Assembly: GCF_900119085.1 (NCBI RefSeq)
Contig: NZ_FPIQ01000003.1
Coordinates: 1 to 64,000, forward strand
Reading direction: 5' to 3'
Origin: Nitrosovibrio sp. Nv17
Lineage (GTDB): Bacteria; Pseudomonadota; Gammaproteobacteria; Burkholderiales; Nitrosomonadaceae
DNA: 64,000 bases
The notes beneath the pieces were generated by a model. The model saw nothing but the letters and a program-made list of their open reading frames with translations. It was not told the DNA's origin and made no database searches. The translations under genes and the position numbers were made by a program. The stretch's first letter is position 1, and every line of letters starts with the position of its first letter. Below, in pieces: positions 43,164-53,729 of this stretch.

Positions 43164-44126
43164 TCACGTGACCAGGTTGCGCGGGGTCCCTGCCGCCCAG
43201 GCCTCGATATTGTCGACGACCTGCCGGGCCAGTGTCCGCATGGCCTCATCCGATGCCCAGGCCATGTGCGGCGTCAGGATGAAGTCCGGGCGCCGCAGGG
43301 CCAGCAGGGGATTCCCGCCGGCGGGCGGCTCCTCGGACAGCACGTCGAAACCCGCCCCTGCGATCAGACCCTCTTCCAACGCCCGCACCAGTGCCGCCTC
43401 GTCCACCAGGCCGCCGCGCGCGGTGTTGACCAGCAGGGCGCTCCGCTTCATCCGGCGCAGCTCATCGATGCCGATGAGGTGGCGCGTGGCCGGCGTCAGC
43501 GGGCAGTGCAGCGTCAGGACGTCCGACTCCGCCAGCAGGCGGTCGAACGGCACGAATCCGGCCTCCGGCGCCCGGGACCGATCGGAGCGCGACGCATGCA
43601 AGGCGAATTGCACCCGCATGCCGAACCCGCGCGCGATGGCAGCCGTCGCCCGGCCGATGGCGCCCGCGCCGACGATCCCCATGACGGAACCGGAAAGCTC
43701 GGAGATGGGGTAGGTGGACAGGCAGAACTGCTCCGATCGCTGCCAGGCACCGTGCTCGATCTCCTGGCGGTAGCCCAGCAGGTTCCGGCGCAGCGCGAGC
43801 ACCAGCATGAACACATGCTCCGGCACGGTATGCACCGCGTAACCACGGACGTTCGCCACGGCGATGCCGTGTTCGCGGCAGGCGGCGACGTCGATGCAGT
43901 CGTAGCCCGTCGCCGTGAGGGCGATCATCCTCAGCCGCGGAAGCTCCGCAAGGACGCGGCGATCCAACACGATCTTGTTGATGATGGCCACGCTCGCCCG
44001 TTGCAGGCGCGCCACCACTTCATCCGGCGCAGTGCTGGCATACTCCTCGTAGGTGTGCTCGAAGCCCGGGCGGTGCATGGGCAGCCGGATGGAGTCCCGC
44101 TCCAGAAACACGACATGATGACGCAT
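43164..44126 (-). CDS. D-2-hydroxyacid dehydrogenase (glycerate/hydroxypyruvate reductase-like)
   Basis: The protein has 320 residues. The Rossmann motif VGAGAIGRATAAIA and the catalytic trio are visible: Arg of VNTARGGLVDE, Glu of DVLSEEPPAG and His of LTPHMAWAS. It reduces 2-keto acids with NAD(P)H; hydroxypyruvate/glyoxylate is the most likely substrate from similarity to HprA, but this is not proved. The ATG at 44126 follows GGAGAAGGA. It stands alone between the CNP1-like and transporter genes. Confidence 0.88.
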   Translation of the reverse strand: MRHHVVFLERDSIRLPMHRPGFEHTYEEYASTAPDEVVARLQRASVAIINKIVLDRRVLAELPRLRMIALTATGYDCIDVAACREHGIAVANVRGYAVHTVPEHVFMLVLALRRNLLGYRQEIEHGAWQRSEQFCLSTYPISELSGSVMGIVGAGAIGRATAAIARGFGMRVQFALHASRSDRSRAPEAGFVPFDRLLAESDVLTLHCPLTPATRHLIGIDELRRMKRSALLVNTARGGLVDEAALVRALEEGLIAGAGFDVLSEEPPAGGNPLLALRRPDFILTPHMAWASDEAMRTLARQVVDNIEAWAAGTPRNLVT

Positions 44127-44198
44127 ATTCCTTCTCCTCCGTCTACCGCTCTCCGGATGTTTTGCGCACGCCCCGATGCAAATGTGGGCAACAGGATA

Positions 44199-45098
44199 TC
44201 ATCCGTCCGGCGCCCGGTTCATTCTCGCGGAGAACAGGCTCGCCGACACGATCAGCGTGCCTCCCACCCAGCTTCGGGGCGTCATGACCTCATCGGTCAG
44301 GTAGTGCGCAGCCACGGCTGCAACCGCCAGCTCGGACAGCATGATCACGATGGCCCGGTTCGCGGGCACGTGCGTGACGCCATACTGCATCGCGATGCTC
44401 ACCGCGAACACGATCACGCCAAGGCCCAGCAGCAGCAGGCAATGGCCGGCGGAAATGCCTGCCGGCAGCAGCCCCCCCGGCAGGAACAGGCTGTATGCAA
44501 ACCCGATCAGGGTCACCCCCACCCATACCGCCACGGATTTCAACCGCACCGTGTGGCGCTGGTCCTTGCGGCTCAGCACGTTCATGAGCGCAAACATGAA
44601 CCCCGCCGACACGCCCATCCAGTCGCCATAGCTGGAAGGCAGCAGGGAGCCGCTCGCCGGCTCCCACAACATGGTCACCGCACCCGCCAGCGAGACGGCG
44701 ATGACCAGATATCCCGGAGCGCTCAGTCTCTCCCTCAGGAAGAATCGCGAAAACAGGACCGTCCACAGCGGAGCGAGATAGAACAACAGCAGTACCCGCA
44801 TGACCTCGCCATGGATGACGCCCAGCACGTAGGCGAGATTGCTCCATCCCGCGAACAGCCCGATTCCCAGCAGCAGCCAGCATTCCCCACCAAGGACATG
44901 GGCCATGCGCAGTTCTCCGCGGAATGCCCCCAGCCCCAGCAGCAGTGCAATGAAATAGGTCGCCGCGGCAGCCACCGCACCGTTGACCTGCGCCTGCTCC
45001 AGTACCCGGTAAGGATACCAGAGCAGCCCCCAGGCCACGGCTCCCGTGAACAGGGCCGCCACGGGCAGCAGAATCCGCCGCTCCGGATCAGGGCGCAT
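44199..45098 (-). CDS. EamA/DMT-superfamily transporter
   Basis: This 299-residue integral membrane protein has about ten helices and two EamA repeats. The first begins at VAALFTGAVAWGLLWYPYRV and the second at DWMGVSAGFMFALMNVLSRK. The family exports amino acids or other metabolites. The substrate is unknown; adjacency to the divergent dap genes does not prove a link to lysine. It shares a 375-bp divergent region with dapC. Confidence 0.88.
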   Translation of the reverse strand: MRPDPERRILLPVAALFTGAVAWGLLWYPYRVLEQAQVNGAVAAAATYFIALLLGLGAFRGELRMAHVLGGECWLLLGIGLFAGWSNLAYVLGVIHGEVMRVLLLFYLAPLWTVLFSRFFLRERLSAPGYLVIAVSLAGAVTMLWEPASGSLLPSSYGDWMGVSAGFMFALMNVLSRKDQRHTVRLKSVAVWVGVTLIGFAYSLFLPGGLLPAGISAGHCLLLLGLGVIVFAVSIAMQYGVTHVPANRAIVIMLSELAVAAVAAHYLTDEVMTPRSWVGGTLIVSASLFSARMNRAPDG

Positions 45099-45210
45099 GG
45101 CCGGAAGCGCCGTGATTCATCCCCGTTTCAGAAGAGATCCCAAGGAGGACAAAATCATTGCATGTCATGGTGTTAACCAAAAATACCCTGCTTGAGGCCG
45201 GATTTGGGTT

Positions 45211-45216
45211 TATAAT
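45211..45216 (+). promoter_or_regulatory. Probable -10 element of the dap operon
   Basis: A perfect TATAAT at 45211-45216 faces dapC. No good -35 lies 17 bp upstream (CTGCTT), so it may rely on an activator. The transcript would have a 5' leader of about 190-250 nt, in which I see no recognisable riboswitch. Confidence 0.4.
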
Positions 45217-45473
45217 TCCGCTGCATCATGAGGCTTCCCTGAACGAGGGGACGCCCTGGGCAGGAAAACAGATTCAGCATAATCCGATACATACCGCTCT
45301 CTGAAGCTCCCTGAACCCGATCCGATGGACCGTCGCCCATTGCGCCCGTCGCCCACCCGTGACCCGCTGCCGCCATCCATGACACCCTCTCCCCGTGGCC
45401 ATGCCGTTTCGCCATGGGAACGGGGCGCACGATTCCCGGTGTCCTGTATTCAACCGCAGAATCCAGTTCGAAA

Positions 45474-46667
45474 TTGAACCCGCGGCTCGCCCAACTTCAG
45501 CCCTACCCTTTCCAGAAGCTGCAGGCGCTATTCGAGGGTATCACCCCCAATCAGGATTTCTCGCCGGTCAACCTGCACATCGGCGAACCCAGGCACGCCA
45601 CCTCGGCCTTCATCAGCCAGGCCCTCAGCGAGCACATCGCCGGCCTTGCGCATTATCCCACAACGCTTGGAAACTCATCGCTGCGGAGCAGCATCGCCTC
45701 GTGGCTGGCGCGGCGCTATCGCCTGCCCGACCTGGATCCGGAAACCCAGGTACTGCCCGTGAACGGCAGCCGCGAGGGATTGTTCTCCATCGCCCAGGCG
45801 ATCATCGATCCATCCGCTCCCCAGGCGATGGTGGCGTGCCCCAATCCGTTCTACCAGATATACGAGGGCGCCGCCATCCTGGCCGGCGCCGCGCCCAGTT
45901 TCCTCAACACCCTGCCGGAGGATGACTTCGCCCTCGATTTCGCGCAGCTGTCCGACGATGCCTGGTCACACACCCAATTGGCATACGTCTGCTCGCCCGC
46001 CAATCCCACCGGAAAAATCCTGTCCGAAGAGGAATGGCGCCGGCTCTTCGAACTTTCCGACCGATATGGATTTGTCATTGCAGCGGACGAATGCTACTCC
46101 GAGATCCATTTCGAGGGGGATGTGCCCCCGTCCGGCGCCCTGGAGATGGCGCACCGTCTCGGCCGCACGGGCTATCCCCGGCTGCTGGCCTTCAACAGCC
46201 TGTCCAAGCGATCCAACGTACCGGGCATGCGTTCGGGATTCGTGGCGGGGGATGCGTCACTGCTGGAAAAATTCCTGCTCTACCGCACCTACCACGGCAG
46301 CGCGATGAGCCCGGCCGTACAGGCGGCGAGCGAGGCTGCATGGAACGATGAATCCCACGTGGCCGAGAACCGCCGCCTTTACCAGGAGAAGTTCATCGCG
46401 GTCATCGATGCCCTGGTCGATACCCTGCCGGTCTCCCGGCCGGATGCGGGATTCTATCTGTGGATGAAAACCCCCATCAGCGATGTCATATTCGCCCGCA
46501 AGCTCTATCATGACTATAATGTGACGGTGCTGCCGGGAACCTATCTGGCACGATATTCTCATGGCATCAATCCGGGAGAGAACTTCGTGCGGATGGCCCT
46601 GGTCGAGCCGCTGGCGGAATGCATCGAGGCGGCCGCACGCATAAAAATGCTGGTGTCTTGTCTGTAG
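45474..46667 (+). CDS. dapC: Succinyldiaminopimelate transaminase
   Basis: This 397-residue class I/II PLP aminotransferase shows [14 protein letters not shown], the Asp/Tyr pair of [10 protein letters not shown], the PLP lysine in [16 protein letters not shown] and the C-terminal Arg in FVRMAL. DapC-type enzymes make N-succinyl-LL-2,6-diaminopimelate. I pick the TTG at 45474 because family members start [13 protein letters not shown]; an ATG at 45414 would add 20 atypical residues. dapD and dapE follow, supporting the pathway call. Confidence 0.92.
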   Translation: MNPRLAQLQPYPFQKLQALFEGITPNQDFSPVNLHIGEPRHATSAFISQALSEHIAGLAHYPTTLGNSSLRSSIASWLARRYRLPDLDPETQVLPVNGSREGLFSIAQAIIDPSAPQAMVACPNPFYQIYEGAAILAGAAPSFLNTLPEDDFALDFAQLSDDAWSHTQLAYVCSPANPTGKILSEEEWRRLFELSDRYGFVIAADECYSEIHFEGDVPPSGALEMAHRLGRTGYPRLLAFNSLSKRSNVPGMRSGFVAGDASLLEKFLLYRTYHGSAMSPAVQAASEAAWNDESHVAENRRLYQEKFIAVIDALVDTLPVSRPDAGFYLWMKTPISDVIFARKLYHDYNVTVLPGTYLARYSHGINPGENFVRMALVEPLAECIEAAARIKMLVSCL

Positions 46668-46731
46668 CACGGGTTGCGCAGGCCGGCAACCCTGGCTTCA
46701 CCCTACCACCTGCCTGGAGAACACAAGGAAC

Positions 46732-47556
46732 ATGATGGATCAGCTTCGAAATACCATAGAAGACGCTTTCGAACATCGCGCGGAAATCACGCCGCGCAAC
46801 GTCGAGGCCAGGCTCAAGGAATCCGTGGCCCGGGTACTGGAACTGCTCGACAGCGGCACCCTGCGGGTGGCGGAAAAGATCGAGGGGAATTGGGTCACGC
46901 ACCAATGGATCAAGAAGGCAGTGCTGCTCTCGTTCCGGATGGAGGACAACAGCTTCATCAAGGGTGGTTTCTCCAATTATTACGACAAGGTGCCTTCCAA
47001 GTTCGCCGACTACAGTTCCAGGGATTTTCGCAACGGCGGCTTCCGCGTGGTACCCCCGGCAGCGGTGCGCAAGGGGTCCTTCATCGCGGGCAACGTGGTG
47101 CTGATGCCATCCTACGTCAACATCGGCGCCTACGTGGACACAGGCACCATGGTCGACACCTGGGCCACGGTGGGCTCCTGCGCCCAGATCGGAAAGAACG
47201 TCCATCTCTCGGGCGGGGTGGGCATCGGCGGGGTGCTGGAGCCGGTGCAGGCCAATCCCACCATCATCGAGGACAATTGTTTCATCGGCGCACGCTCGGA
47301 AATCGTCGAGGGCGTGATCGTGGGAGAGAATTCGGTGATCTCGATGGGCGTGTACATCGGCCAGAGCACCAAGATCTACAACCGGGAAACCGGGGAAACC
47401 GGTTACGGCCGCATTCCACCGGGATCGGTCGTGGTGTCCGGCAACCTGCCCTCCGCCGACGGCCGGTACAGCCTCTACTGCGCGGTCATCGTCAAGCAGG
47501 TGGACGCCCGGACCCGCGAGAAGACCGGCATCAACGAACTGTTGCGCGGAATCTAG
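46732..47556 (+). CDS. dapD: 2,3,4,5-tetrahydropyridine-2,6-dicarboxylate N-succinyltransferase
   Basis: The 274-residue enzyme has an N-terminal helical domain and a left-handed beta-helix of hexapeptide repeats (from [40 protein letters not shown]). It transfers succinyl from succinyl-CoA to tetrahydrodipicolinate in lysine/peptidoglycan synthesis. Two ATGs, 46732 and 46735, are possible. It lies 64 bp after dapC and 33 bp before dapE. Confidence 0.97.
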   Translation: MMDQLRNTIEDAFEHRAEITPRNVEARLKESVARVLELLDSGTLRVAEKIEGNWVTHQWIKKAVLLSFRMEDNSFIKGGFSNYYDKVPSKFADYSSRDFRNGGFRVVPPAAVRKGSFIAGNVVLMPSYVNIGAYVDTGTMVDTWATVGSCAQIGKNVHLSGGVGIGGVLEPVQANPTIIEDNCFIGARSEIVEGVIVGENSVISMGVYIGQSTKIYNRETGETGYGRIPPGSVVVSGNLPSADGRYSLYCAVIVKQVDARTREKTGINELLRGI

Positions 47557-48738
<1,182 letters not shown>

Positions 48739-48774
48739 TGCGGGCGTCCCTCCCGTAGGCCTTCCCGGCGTCCC

Positions 48775-49686
48775 GTGGCGAACGATTCCTTTCCCTATGC
48801 CGGCGCCGCGGCGCAACTGCGCACTTTGCGCGACCTGCTGCGCTTCTCCGTCAGCCGCTTCAATGAAGCGGAACTCTTCTTCGGGCATGGCTCGGCCTCG
48901 GCCTACGACGAGGCGGCCTACCTCCTGCTTCACAGCCTCCATCTTCCGCCGGACCGGCTGGAACCATTCCTCGACGCGCGTCTCACCATCCCGGAGCGGG
49001 AGCAGGCGTTGCGCATGATCGGTCAGCGCGTGGAGCGAAGGATTCCCGCCGCTTACCTGACGCGTGAGGCCTGGCTCGGAGATTTCAGCTTCTACGTGGA
49101 CGAGCGCGTGATCGTGCCGCGCTCCTTCATCGCCGAACTGCTGAGCGACCGGCTGGCGCCGTGGGTGGCGCATCCGGAAGCCGTACGCTCCACCCTGGAT
49201 CTCTGTACCGGCTCCGGGTGTCTCGCCGTGCTGCAGGCGCACGCGTTCGAGCACGCCGCCATCGACGCCGCGGACGTCTCGCACGAGGCACTCCAGGTTG
49301 CGCGCAGGAACGTGGAGGACTACGGCCTGGCGCACCGGATCCGGCTCGTGCATTCCGATCTGTTCGCGGCGCTGCGGGGCCGGCGCTACGATGTCATCCT
49401 CAGCAATCCGCCCTATGTCGACGCGGCGGCGATGGCGGCGCTTCCCGAGGAATACCGCCACGAGCCGGAGATCGCGCTCTCGAGCGGGGCGGACGGACTG
49501 GAAGCCACCCGCAGGATACTGCGCGAGGCGATCCATCACCTGGACGAGCAGGGATTGCTGGTTGTCGAGATCGGCCACCACCGCGCCGCCCTGGAACGGG
49601 AATTCCCGCGATTGCCCTTCACATGGCTGGAAACCAGCGCCGGGGACCCATTCGTCTTCCTGCTGAAGCGCGACCAGCTCGCCTGA
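48775..49686 (+). CDS. prmB: Ribosomal protein L3 N5-glutamine methyltransferase
   Basis: The 303-residue enzyme has an N-terminal helical substrate domain and a SAM-binding domain with DLCTGSGCLAV and the catalytic NPPY motif (ILSNPPYVDAAAM). PrmB methylates Gln of ribosomal protein L3; PrmC/HemK would show a different N-terminus. The start is GTG at 48775. It follows dapE by 36 bp, an order common in betaproteobacteria. Confidence 0.94.
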   Translation: MANDSFPYAGAAAQLRTLRDLLRFSVSRFNEAELFFGHGSASAYDEAAYLLLHSLHLPPDRLEPFLDARLTIPEREQALRMIGQRVERRIPAAYLTREAWLGDFSFYVDERVIVPRSFIAELLSDRLAPWVAHPEAVRSTLDLCTGSGCLAVLQAHAFEHAAIDAADVSHEALQVARRNVEDYGLAHRIRLVHSDLFAALRGRRYDVILSNPPYVDAAAMAALPEEYRHEPEIALSSGADGLEATRRILREAIHHLDEQGLLVVEIGHHRAALEREFPRLPFTWLETSAGDPFVFLLKRDQLA

Positions 49687-49724
49687 ACGCGGTGGCGCTG
49701 CGCGGGATGCAGCCGCGGCGGGAG

Positions 49725-50588
49725 TCAGGCAACCAGATCCAGCAGGCGCCTGGTCTGCGTCTCGTCCAGCTCCATCCACTGCCCGCGCCTGAGGCGCGGC
49801 GGCAGATCGATGGGACCGAAGCGTACCCGCATCAGGCGGCTGACCGTCACGCCCACCGCCTCGAACATGCGGCGCACCTCCCGGTTCCTGCCCTCCTTCA
49901 GCATCACCCGGTACCAGTGGTTGGAGCCCTCGCCACCCTGATCCAGCAGCTCCTCGAATCTTGCCGGCCCGTCTTCCAGTGCGATGCCCGTCGTCAGGCG
50001 CGAGACCGTCTCCGGCGCCAGGCGCCCCATGATGCGCACCGCATACTCACGCTCGACCTCGAAACGCGGATGCATCAGCCGGTTCGCCAGCTCTCCGTCC
50101 GTGGTGAAGACCAGCAGGCCGCTGGTATTGTAGTCCAGCCTGCCGATCGCAATCCATCTGGAGGACCGCAGCTGCGGCAGCCGGTCGAACACCGACGCCC
50201 GGCCCTCCGGGTCGCTGCGGCTGACGATCTCCCCTTCGGGCTTGTGATAGAGCATGACCCGGGGCACCCGTCCACCATGCGCGGGACGGACGGTACGCCT
50301 GCCGGCACGGATGAGGTCGCCCGGCCCGGCGCGATCTCCGATCGTCGCCACTTTTCCGTTGAGGGTGACGCCGCCGCCGGCGATCAGCGCCTCCATCTCG
50401 CGGCGGGAGCCCAGGCCTGCCTGAGCCAGCAGCTTGTGGAGCTTGTGCGTGACGGGAGCCGCGGGAGGGAAAGCGGCGCCGGTGCCCTTGCGGCCGGGGT
50501 CGTCATCCCGTTTCGCGGCGGATCGTCCCCGCGGGGATTGCCGGGGTGACCGGGGTGGCCTGAATGGCCGTGCCTTCGCGGAAGACAA
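49725..50588 (-). CDS. rluB: 23S rRNA pseudouridine synthase RluB-type
   Basis: The protein has 287 residues: a basic, disordered N-terminal 45, an S4 RNA-binding domain (HKLHKLLAQAGLGSRREMEA) and a pseudouridine synthase domain with the catalytic Asp in GRLDYNTSGLL. The end shows NREVRRMFEAVGVTVSRLMR. It modifies U2605 in E. coli; RluE/F-like enzymes are shorter or differ in extension. It is co-directional with recR (8-bp gap). Confidence 0.92.
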   Translation of the reverse strand: MSSAKARPFRPPRSPRQSPRGRSAAKRDDDPGRKGTGAAFPPAAPVTHKLHKLLAQAGLGSRREMEALIAGGGVTLNGKVATIGDRAGPGDLIRAGRRTVRPAHGGRVPRVMLYHKPEGEIVSRSDPEGRASVFDRLPQLRSSRWIAIGRLDYNTSGLLVFTTDGELANRLMHPRFEVEREYAVRIMGRLAPETVSRLTTGIALEDGPARFEELLDQGGEGSNHWYRVMLKEGRNREVRRMFEAVGVTVSRLMRVRFGPIDLPPRLRRGQWMELDETQTRRLLDLVA

Positions 50589-50596
50589 GGCGCGCC

Positions 50597-51199
50597 CTAT
50601 TCCCGCACTTCGCGGCGTTCGAGCACGGCCTGCGCCAGCGTGCCGCTGTCGACGTGCTCCAGCTCCCCGCCCACCGGCAATCCCCGGGCGATGCGGGTGA
50701 CTCTCATGCCCTTGCCGTGCAGCATCTCGCCGATATAGTGTGCGGTCGCCTCTCCTTCGACGGTGAAATTGGTCGCCAGTACGATCTCCCGCACCTGTCC
50801 ATCCTGGGCCCGCCGCAACAGGCGATCGAGATGGATTTCCCGCGGGCCGATGCCGTCCAGGGGCGAGAGCCTTCCCATCAGCACGAAGTACATGCCCCGA
50901 TAGCAGTGCGCCTGCTCCATCATCAGCAGGTCAGCCGGCATTTCCACGACGCACAGCAGCCCCGCGTCACGCCGCTCGGAGCGGCACAGGCCGCATACGA
51001 TCTCCTCGGTGAAGTTGTTGCACTTCTCGCAGTGGCGGATATGCTCCAGGGCGTAGGCAAGCGAATGGGCGAGCCGCTGTGCCCCCGCATGGTCCCGCTG
51101 CAGCAGATGGTAGGCCATGCGCTGCGCTGACCTGGGCCCCACGCCGGGCAGGCAGCGCAACGATTCGACCAGGTCCTCGAGACTGGCGGGCGCTTTCAT
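50597..51199 (-). CDS. recR: Recombination protein RecR
   Basis: The protein has 200 residues. It shows an HhH ([20 protein letters not shown]), a C4 zinc finger ([10 protein letters not shown], then CGLC), a TOPRIM domain ([17 protein letters not shown], then [16 protein letters not shown]) and a Walker-B-like end. It loads RecA with RecF/RecO at gaps. It lies after dnaX-ybaB on the same strand, the classical dnaX-ybaB-recR operon. Confidence 0.97.
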   Translation of the reverse strand: MKAPASLEDLVESLRCLPGVGPRSAQRMAYHLLQRDHAGAQRLAHSLAYALEHIRHCEKCNNFTEEIVCGLCRSERRDAGLLCVVEMPADLLMMEQAHCYRGMYFVLMGRLSPLDGIGPREIHLDRLLRRAQDGQVREIVLATNFTVEGEATAHYIGEMLHGKGMRVTRIARGLPVGGELEHVDSGTLAQAVLERREVRE

Positions 51200-51269
51200 G
51201 ACCCATGAGAAAAGGAGGCTGTCGGCATGGCGTCCGGACCGTCGGGCCGCACTCTCGTATTCTCGTATG

Positions 51270-51596
51270 TCAGAATGGCAGCTTCATTCCCGGCGGCAGG
51301 GATATCCCGGAGGCCAGACCCGCCATCTTTTCCTGCGTGGTGGTCTCCACCCGCCGCACCGCATCGTTCACGGCGGCCGCGACCAGATCCTCGAGCATGT
51401 CCTTGTCGTCCCCGATCAGGCTGTCGTCGATGATCACCCGCTTGACATCATGCCGGCAGGTCATCACGACCTTGACCAGGCCGGCGCCGGATTGGCCCTC
51501 CACCTCGATCGACGCCAGCTTCTCCTGCATGTTCTTCATGCTTTCCTGCATCTGCTGCGCCTGTTTCATCAGATTTCCCAAGCCACCTTTCATCAT
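51270..51596 (-). CDS. ybaB: YbaB/EbfC nucleoid-associated protein
   Basis: This 108-residue protein starts [20 protein letters not shown], with an N-terminal helix and a small beta sheet ([20 protein letters not shown]). It forms tweezer-shaped dimers that bind DNA. It lies 12 bp after dnaX and 70 bp before recR. Confidence 0.96.
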   Translation of the reverse strand: MMKGGLGNLMKQAQQMQESMKNMQEKLASIEVEGQSGAGLVKVVMTCRHDVKRVIIDDSLIGDDKDMLEDLVAAAVNDAVRRVETTTQEKMAGLASGISLPPGMKLPF

Positions 51597-51608
51597 GTGC
51601 CGTCTCCG

Positions 51609-53300
51609 CTATTGAATGGATTTGATCGAGGAGGAAATCACCTTCGCATCGAATTTCTCTATCAGGTCGCGCACGAACGGATCCGACTCGATGGCCGCAA
51701 CCGCCCGCGACTGCCGGTCCTGCCTGTCACGATCCTCCAGCGCAGCCGGATTCAGGCCGGTGACGGTGCCGATCGAGAACCTGAGCCGTACCGGCCTGCC
51801 CAGATATTCGTCCAGCGCCGCGTTCACCTTCTGCTGGTGCTTCCTGTCGAAGAGAGCCCTGTGCTTTTCCGGCACGCAGAATTCGATTTCATCCTGGGAT
51901 GCGCGCTTCACTTCACTGTGCTGGGCCAGCATCCTCGGCAACCCCGCCAGCTTGAGCCGGGCGGCTATCACCGGCCAGTCATCGCTGGAAAAATGCCCGC
52001 CGGACGATGGATCGGGTGCCCCTGCCGCCTCGCCGTGCGTTTCTTCCTGACCCACTCCCGTAACGCCGGATGACCCGTCGACGGCAGGCACGGCAGATGT
52101 TTTCGGCGAACCTGCCCTGGCGGGCGCAGGAACGGGCATGGGCGTGGAAGAAGCAATGGAGGCAGCCCTTCCCGCCCCGCCATCGTGCCCGGATGCGCCG
52201 GCACGCGGGATCCCTTCCGGCATGAACGCCAGCAGGCGCATCAGCGTCATGGTGAAACCGGCATACTCGTCCGGGGCCAACGCCAGGTCGGAACGCCCGT
52301 GGATGAGAATCTGATAGAAGAGCTGCATGTCCTCCGGGGCGAATGCTTGCGCCAGCGCAAAAATGCGCTCGCGCTCCAATTCATCCTCGGCGATCGCCGC
52401 GGGAACCACCTGTGCCAGGGCGATACGGTGCGCCAGGCCGGCCAGCTCCTGCAGGGCGACGCCGAAGGAGAGACTGCGCGCCTCCATCCCGGTGGCGATC
52501 GCCAGCATGCGGGAACCGTCCATCTGCGACAACGCATCGAGCAGATCATACAGATAGCCCTGATCGACGACACCCAGCATCTCCCGCACCCCCGCTTCTC
52601 CTACAATCCCCTCGCCGAAGGCGATTGCCTGGTCCAGCAGGCTCAGTGCATCGCGCATGCTGCCCTGGGCCGACCGTGCCAGCAGCTGCAGCGACGCGGC
52701 ATCGCGGTGGATTCCCTCCTGCTCCAGCACATGCTCGAGGCGCGCGGCGATCAAGGACTGCGGAATCTGCTTCAGGTTGAACTGCAGGCAGCGAGACAGC
52801 ACGGTGACGGGAATCTTCTGCGGATCGGTCGTGGCAAGGATGAACTTGACATGCTCCGGCGGCTCTTCCAGGGTCTTCAGCATGGCATTGAAGGCCTGCT
52901 TGGACAGCATGTGCACTTCATCGATGATGTAGACCTTGTAGCGGCCGCTGGTGGGTGCGTACAGCGCGTTCTCCAGCAACTCGCGCATCGCGTCCACCTG
53001 CGTGCTGGATGCGGCATCCACCTCGATGAGGTCGACGAAGCGCCCGCCGTCGATCTCGGTGCAGGTGGAGCAGGTGCCGCAAGGCGAGGGCGTGATGCCG
53101 GTCTGGCAGTTGAGCGCCTTTGCCAGGATGCGCGCAAGGGTGGTCTTGCCGATGCCGCGGGTACCGGTGAACAGGTAGGCATGGTGCAGCCTCTTCTGCT
53201 CCAGCGCGTTGGTGAGCGCCCGGACCACGTGCTCCTGCCCCGTCAGCTCCGAGAAACTCCTGGGGCGCCATTTACGGGCGAGAACCTGTGACTGCGACAC
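51609..53300 (-). CDS. dnaX: DNA polymerase III subunits gamma/tau
   Basis: This 563-residue clamp-loader ATPase starts with GTG at 53300 (MSQSQVLARKWRPRSFSELT). It shows the P-loop GTRGIGKTT, a four-Cys zinc site (C in LNCQTG, then CGTC and C), DEVH-type Walker B (YIIDEVHMLS) and sensor residues (ATTDPQKIP). A Pro/Ala/Gly-rich linker (about 375-450) separates the tau C-terminal domain, which binds polymerase alpha. I see no clear A-rich frameshift site for a short gamma form. The 4.5S RNA gene lies directly upstream. Confidence 0.95.
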   Translation of the reverse strand: MSQSQVLARKWRPRSFSELTGQEHVVRALTNALEQKRLHHAYLFTGTRGIGKTTLARILAKALNCQTGITPSPCGTCSTCTEIDGGRFVDLIEVDAASSTQVDAMRELLENALYAPTSGRYKVYIIDEVHMLSKQAFNAMLKTLEEPPEHVKFILATTDPQKIPVTVLSRCLQFNLKQIPQSLIAARLEHVLEQEGIHRDAASLQLLARSAQGSMRDALSLLDQAIAFGEGIVGEAGVREMLGVVDQGYLYDLLDALSQMDGSRMLAIATGMEARSLSFGVALQELAGLAHRIALAQVVPAAIAEDELERERIFALAQAFAPEDMQLFYQILIHGRSDLALAPDEYAGFTMTLMRLLAFMPEGIPRAGASGHDGGAGRAASIASSTPMPVPAPARAGSPKTSAVPAVDGSSGVTGVGQEETHGEAAGAPDPSSGGHFSSDDWPVIAARLKLAGLPRMLAQHSEVKRASQDEIEFCVPEKHRALFDRKHQQKVNAALDEYLGRPVRLRFSIGTVTGLNPAALEDRDRQDRQSRAVAAIESDPFVRDLIEKFDAKVISSSIKSIQ

Positions 53301-53449
53301 GATGCGAGAATGATGACCGAAAAGACGTACGCAAACCGCCATGGGCGTGTCGGGCCGGGACACGCCTTGCGAAAAACTCAGGAGCGAAACAGAAACGGCA
53401 GCCGCTGCGATACCGATTCGGCCCTGTTCATCCTCTTGAGAAAACGGGT

Positions 53450-53545
53450 GGCGAGCCCAACCCCCGGCACTTGCAGGAAATAGCTGTGGCTGCTTCCTTC
53501 CGGACCTGACCAGGTTCACTACCATGCAATGCGGGGAGGCCCGCC
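53450..53545 (-). ncRNA. ffs: 4.5S signal recognition particle RNA
   Basis: On the minus strand the conserved SRP apical domain is present: CAGGTCCGGAAGGAAGCAGC, the tetraloop and asymmetric loop bound by Ffh. The 5' GGCGGGCC and 3' GGGCTCGCC ends pair to close the hairpin, giving about 96 nt. It lies 150 bp upstream of dnaX and on the same strand, its usual place in this group. Confidence 0.95.
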
Positions 53546-53729
53546 ATAAAAAAACCAAAGACCCGGCACCTGCCGCCCCATGCGGGCGGCCTGCCAAACA
53601 CAAAACTATTCCTTGACAATCATCATATTATCTACAATCCATCCGGAATCTTCAAGAGTACCGCACATATCTTCCGATATCCCTATTGTGCCCCGAGTCG
53701 GTGTGTGCGTCCACTATCATGACCGGAAA

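Noticed and set aside
51609-53300. Programmed frameshift in dnaX
   Set aside because: No A-rich slippery heptamer with a following stem was found in the expected part of the gene.
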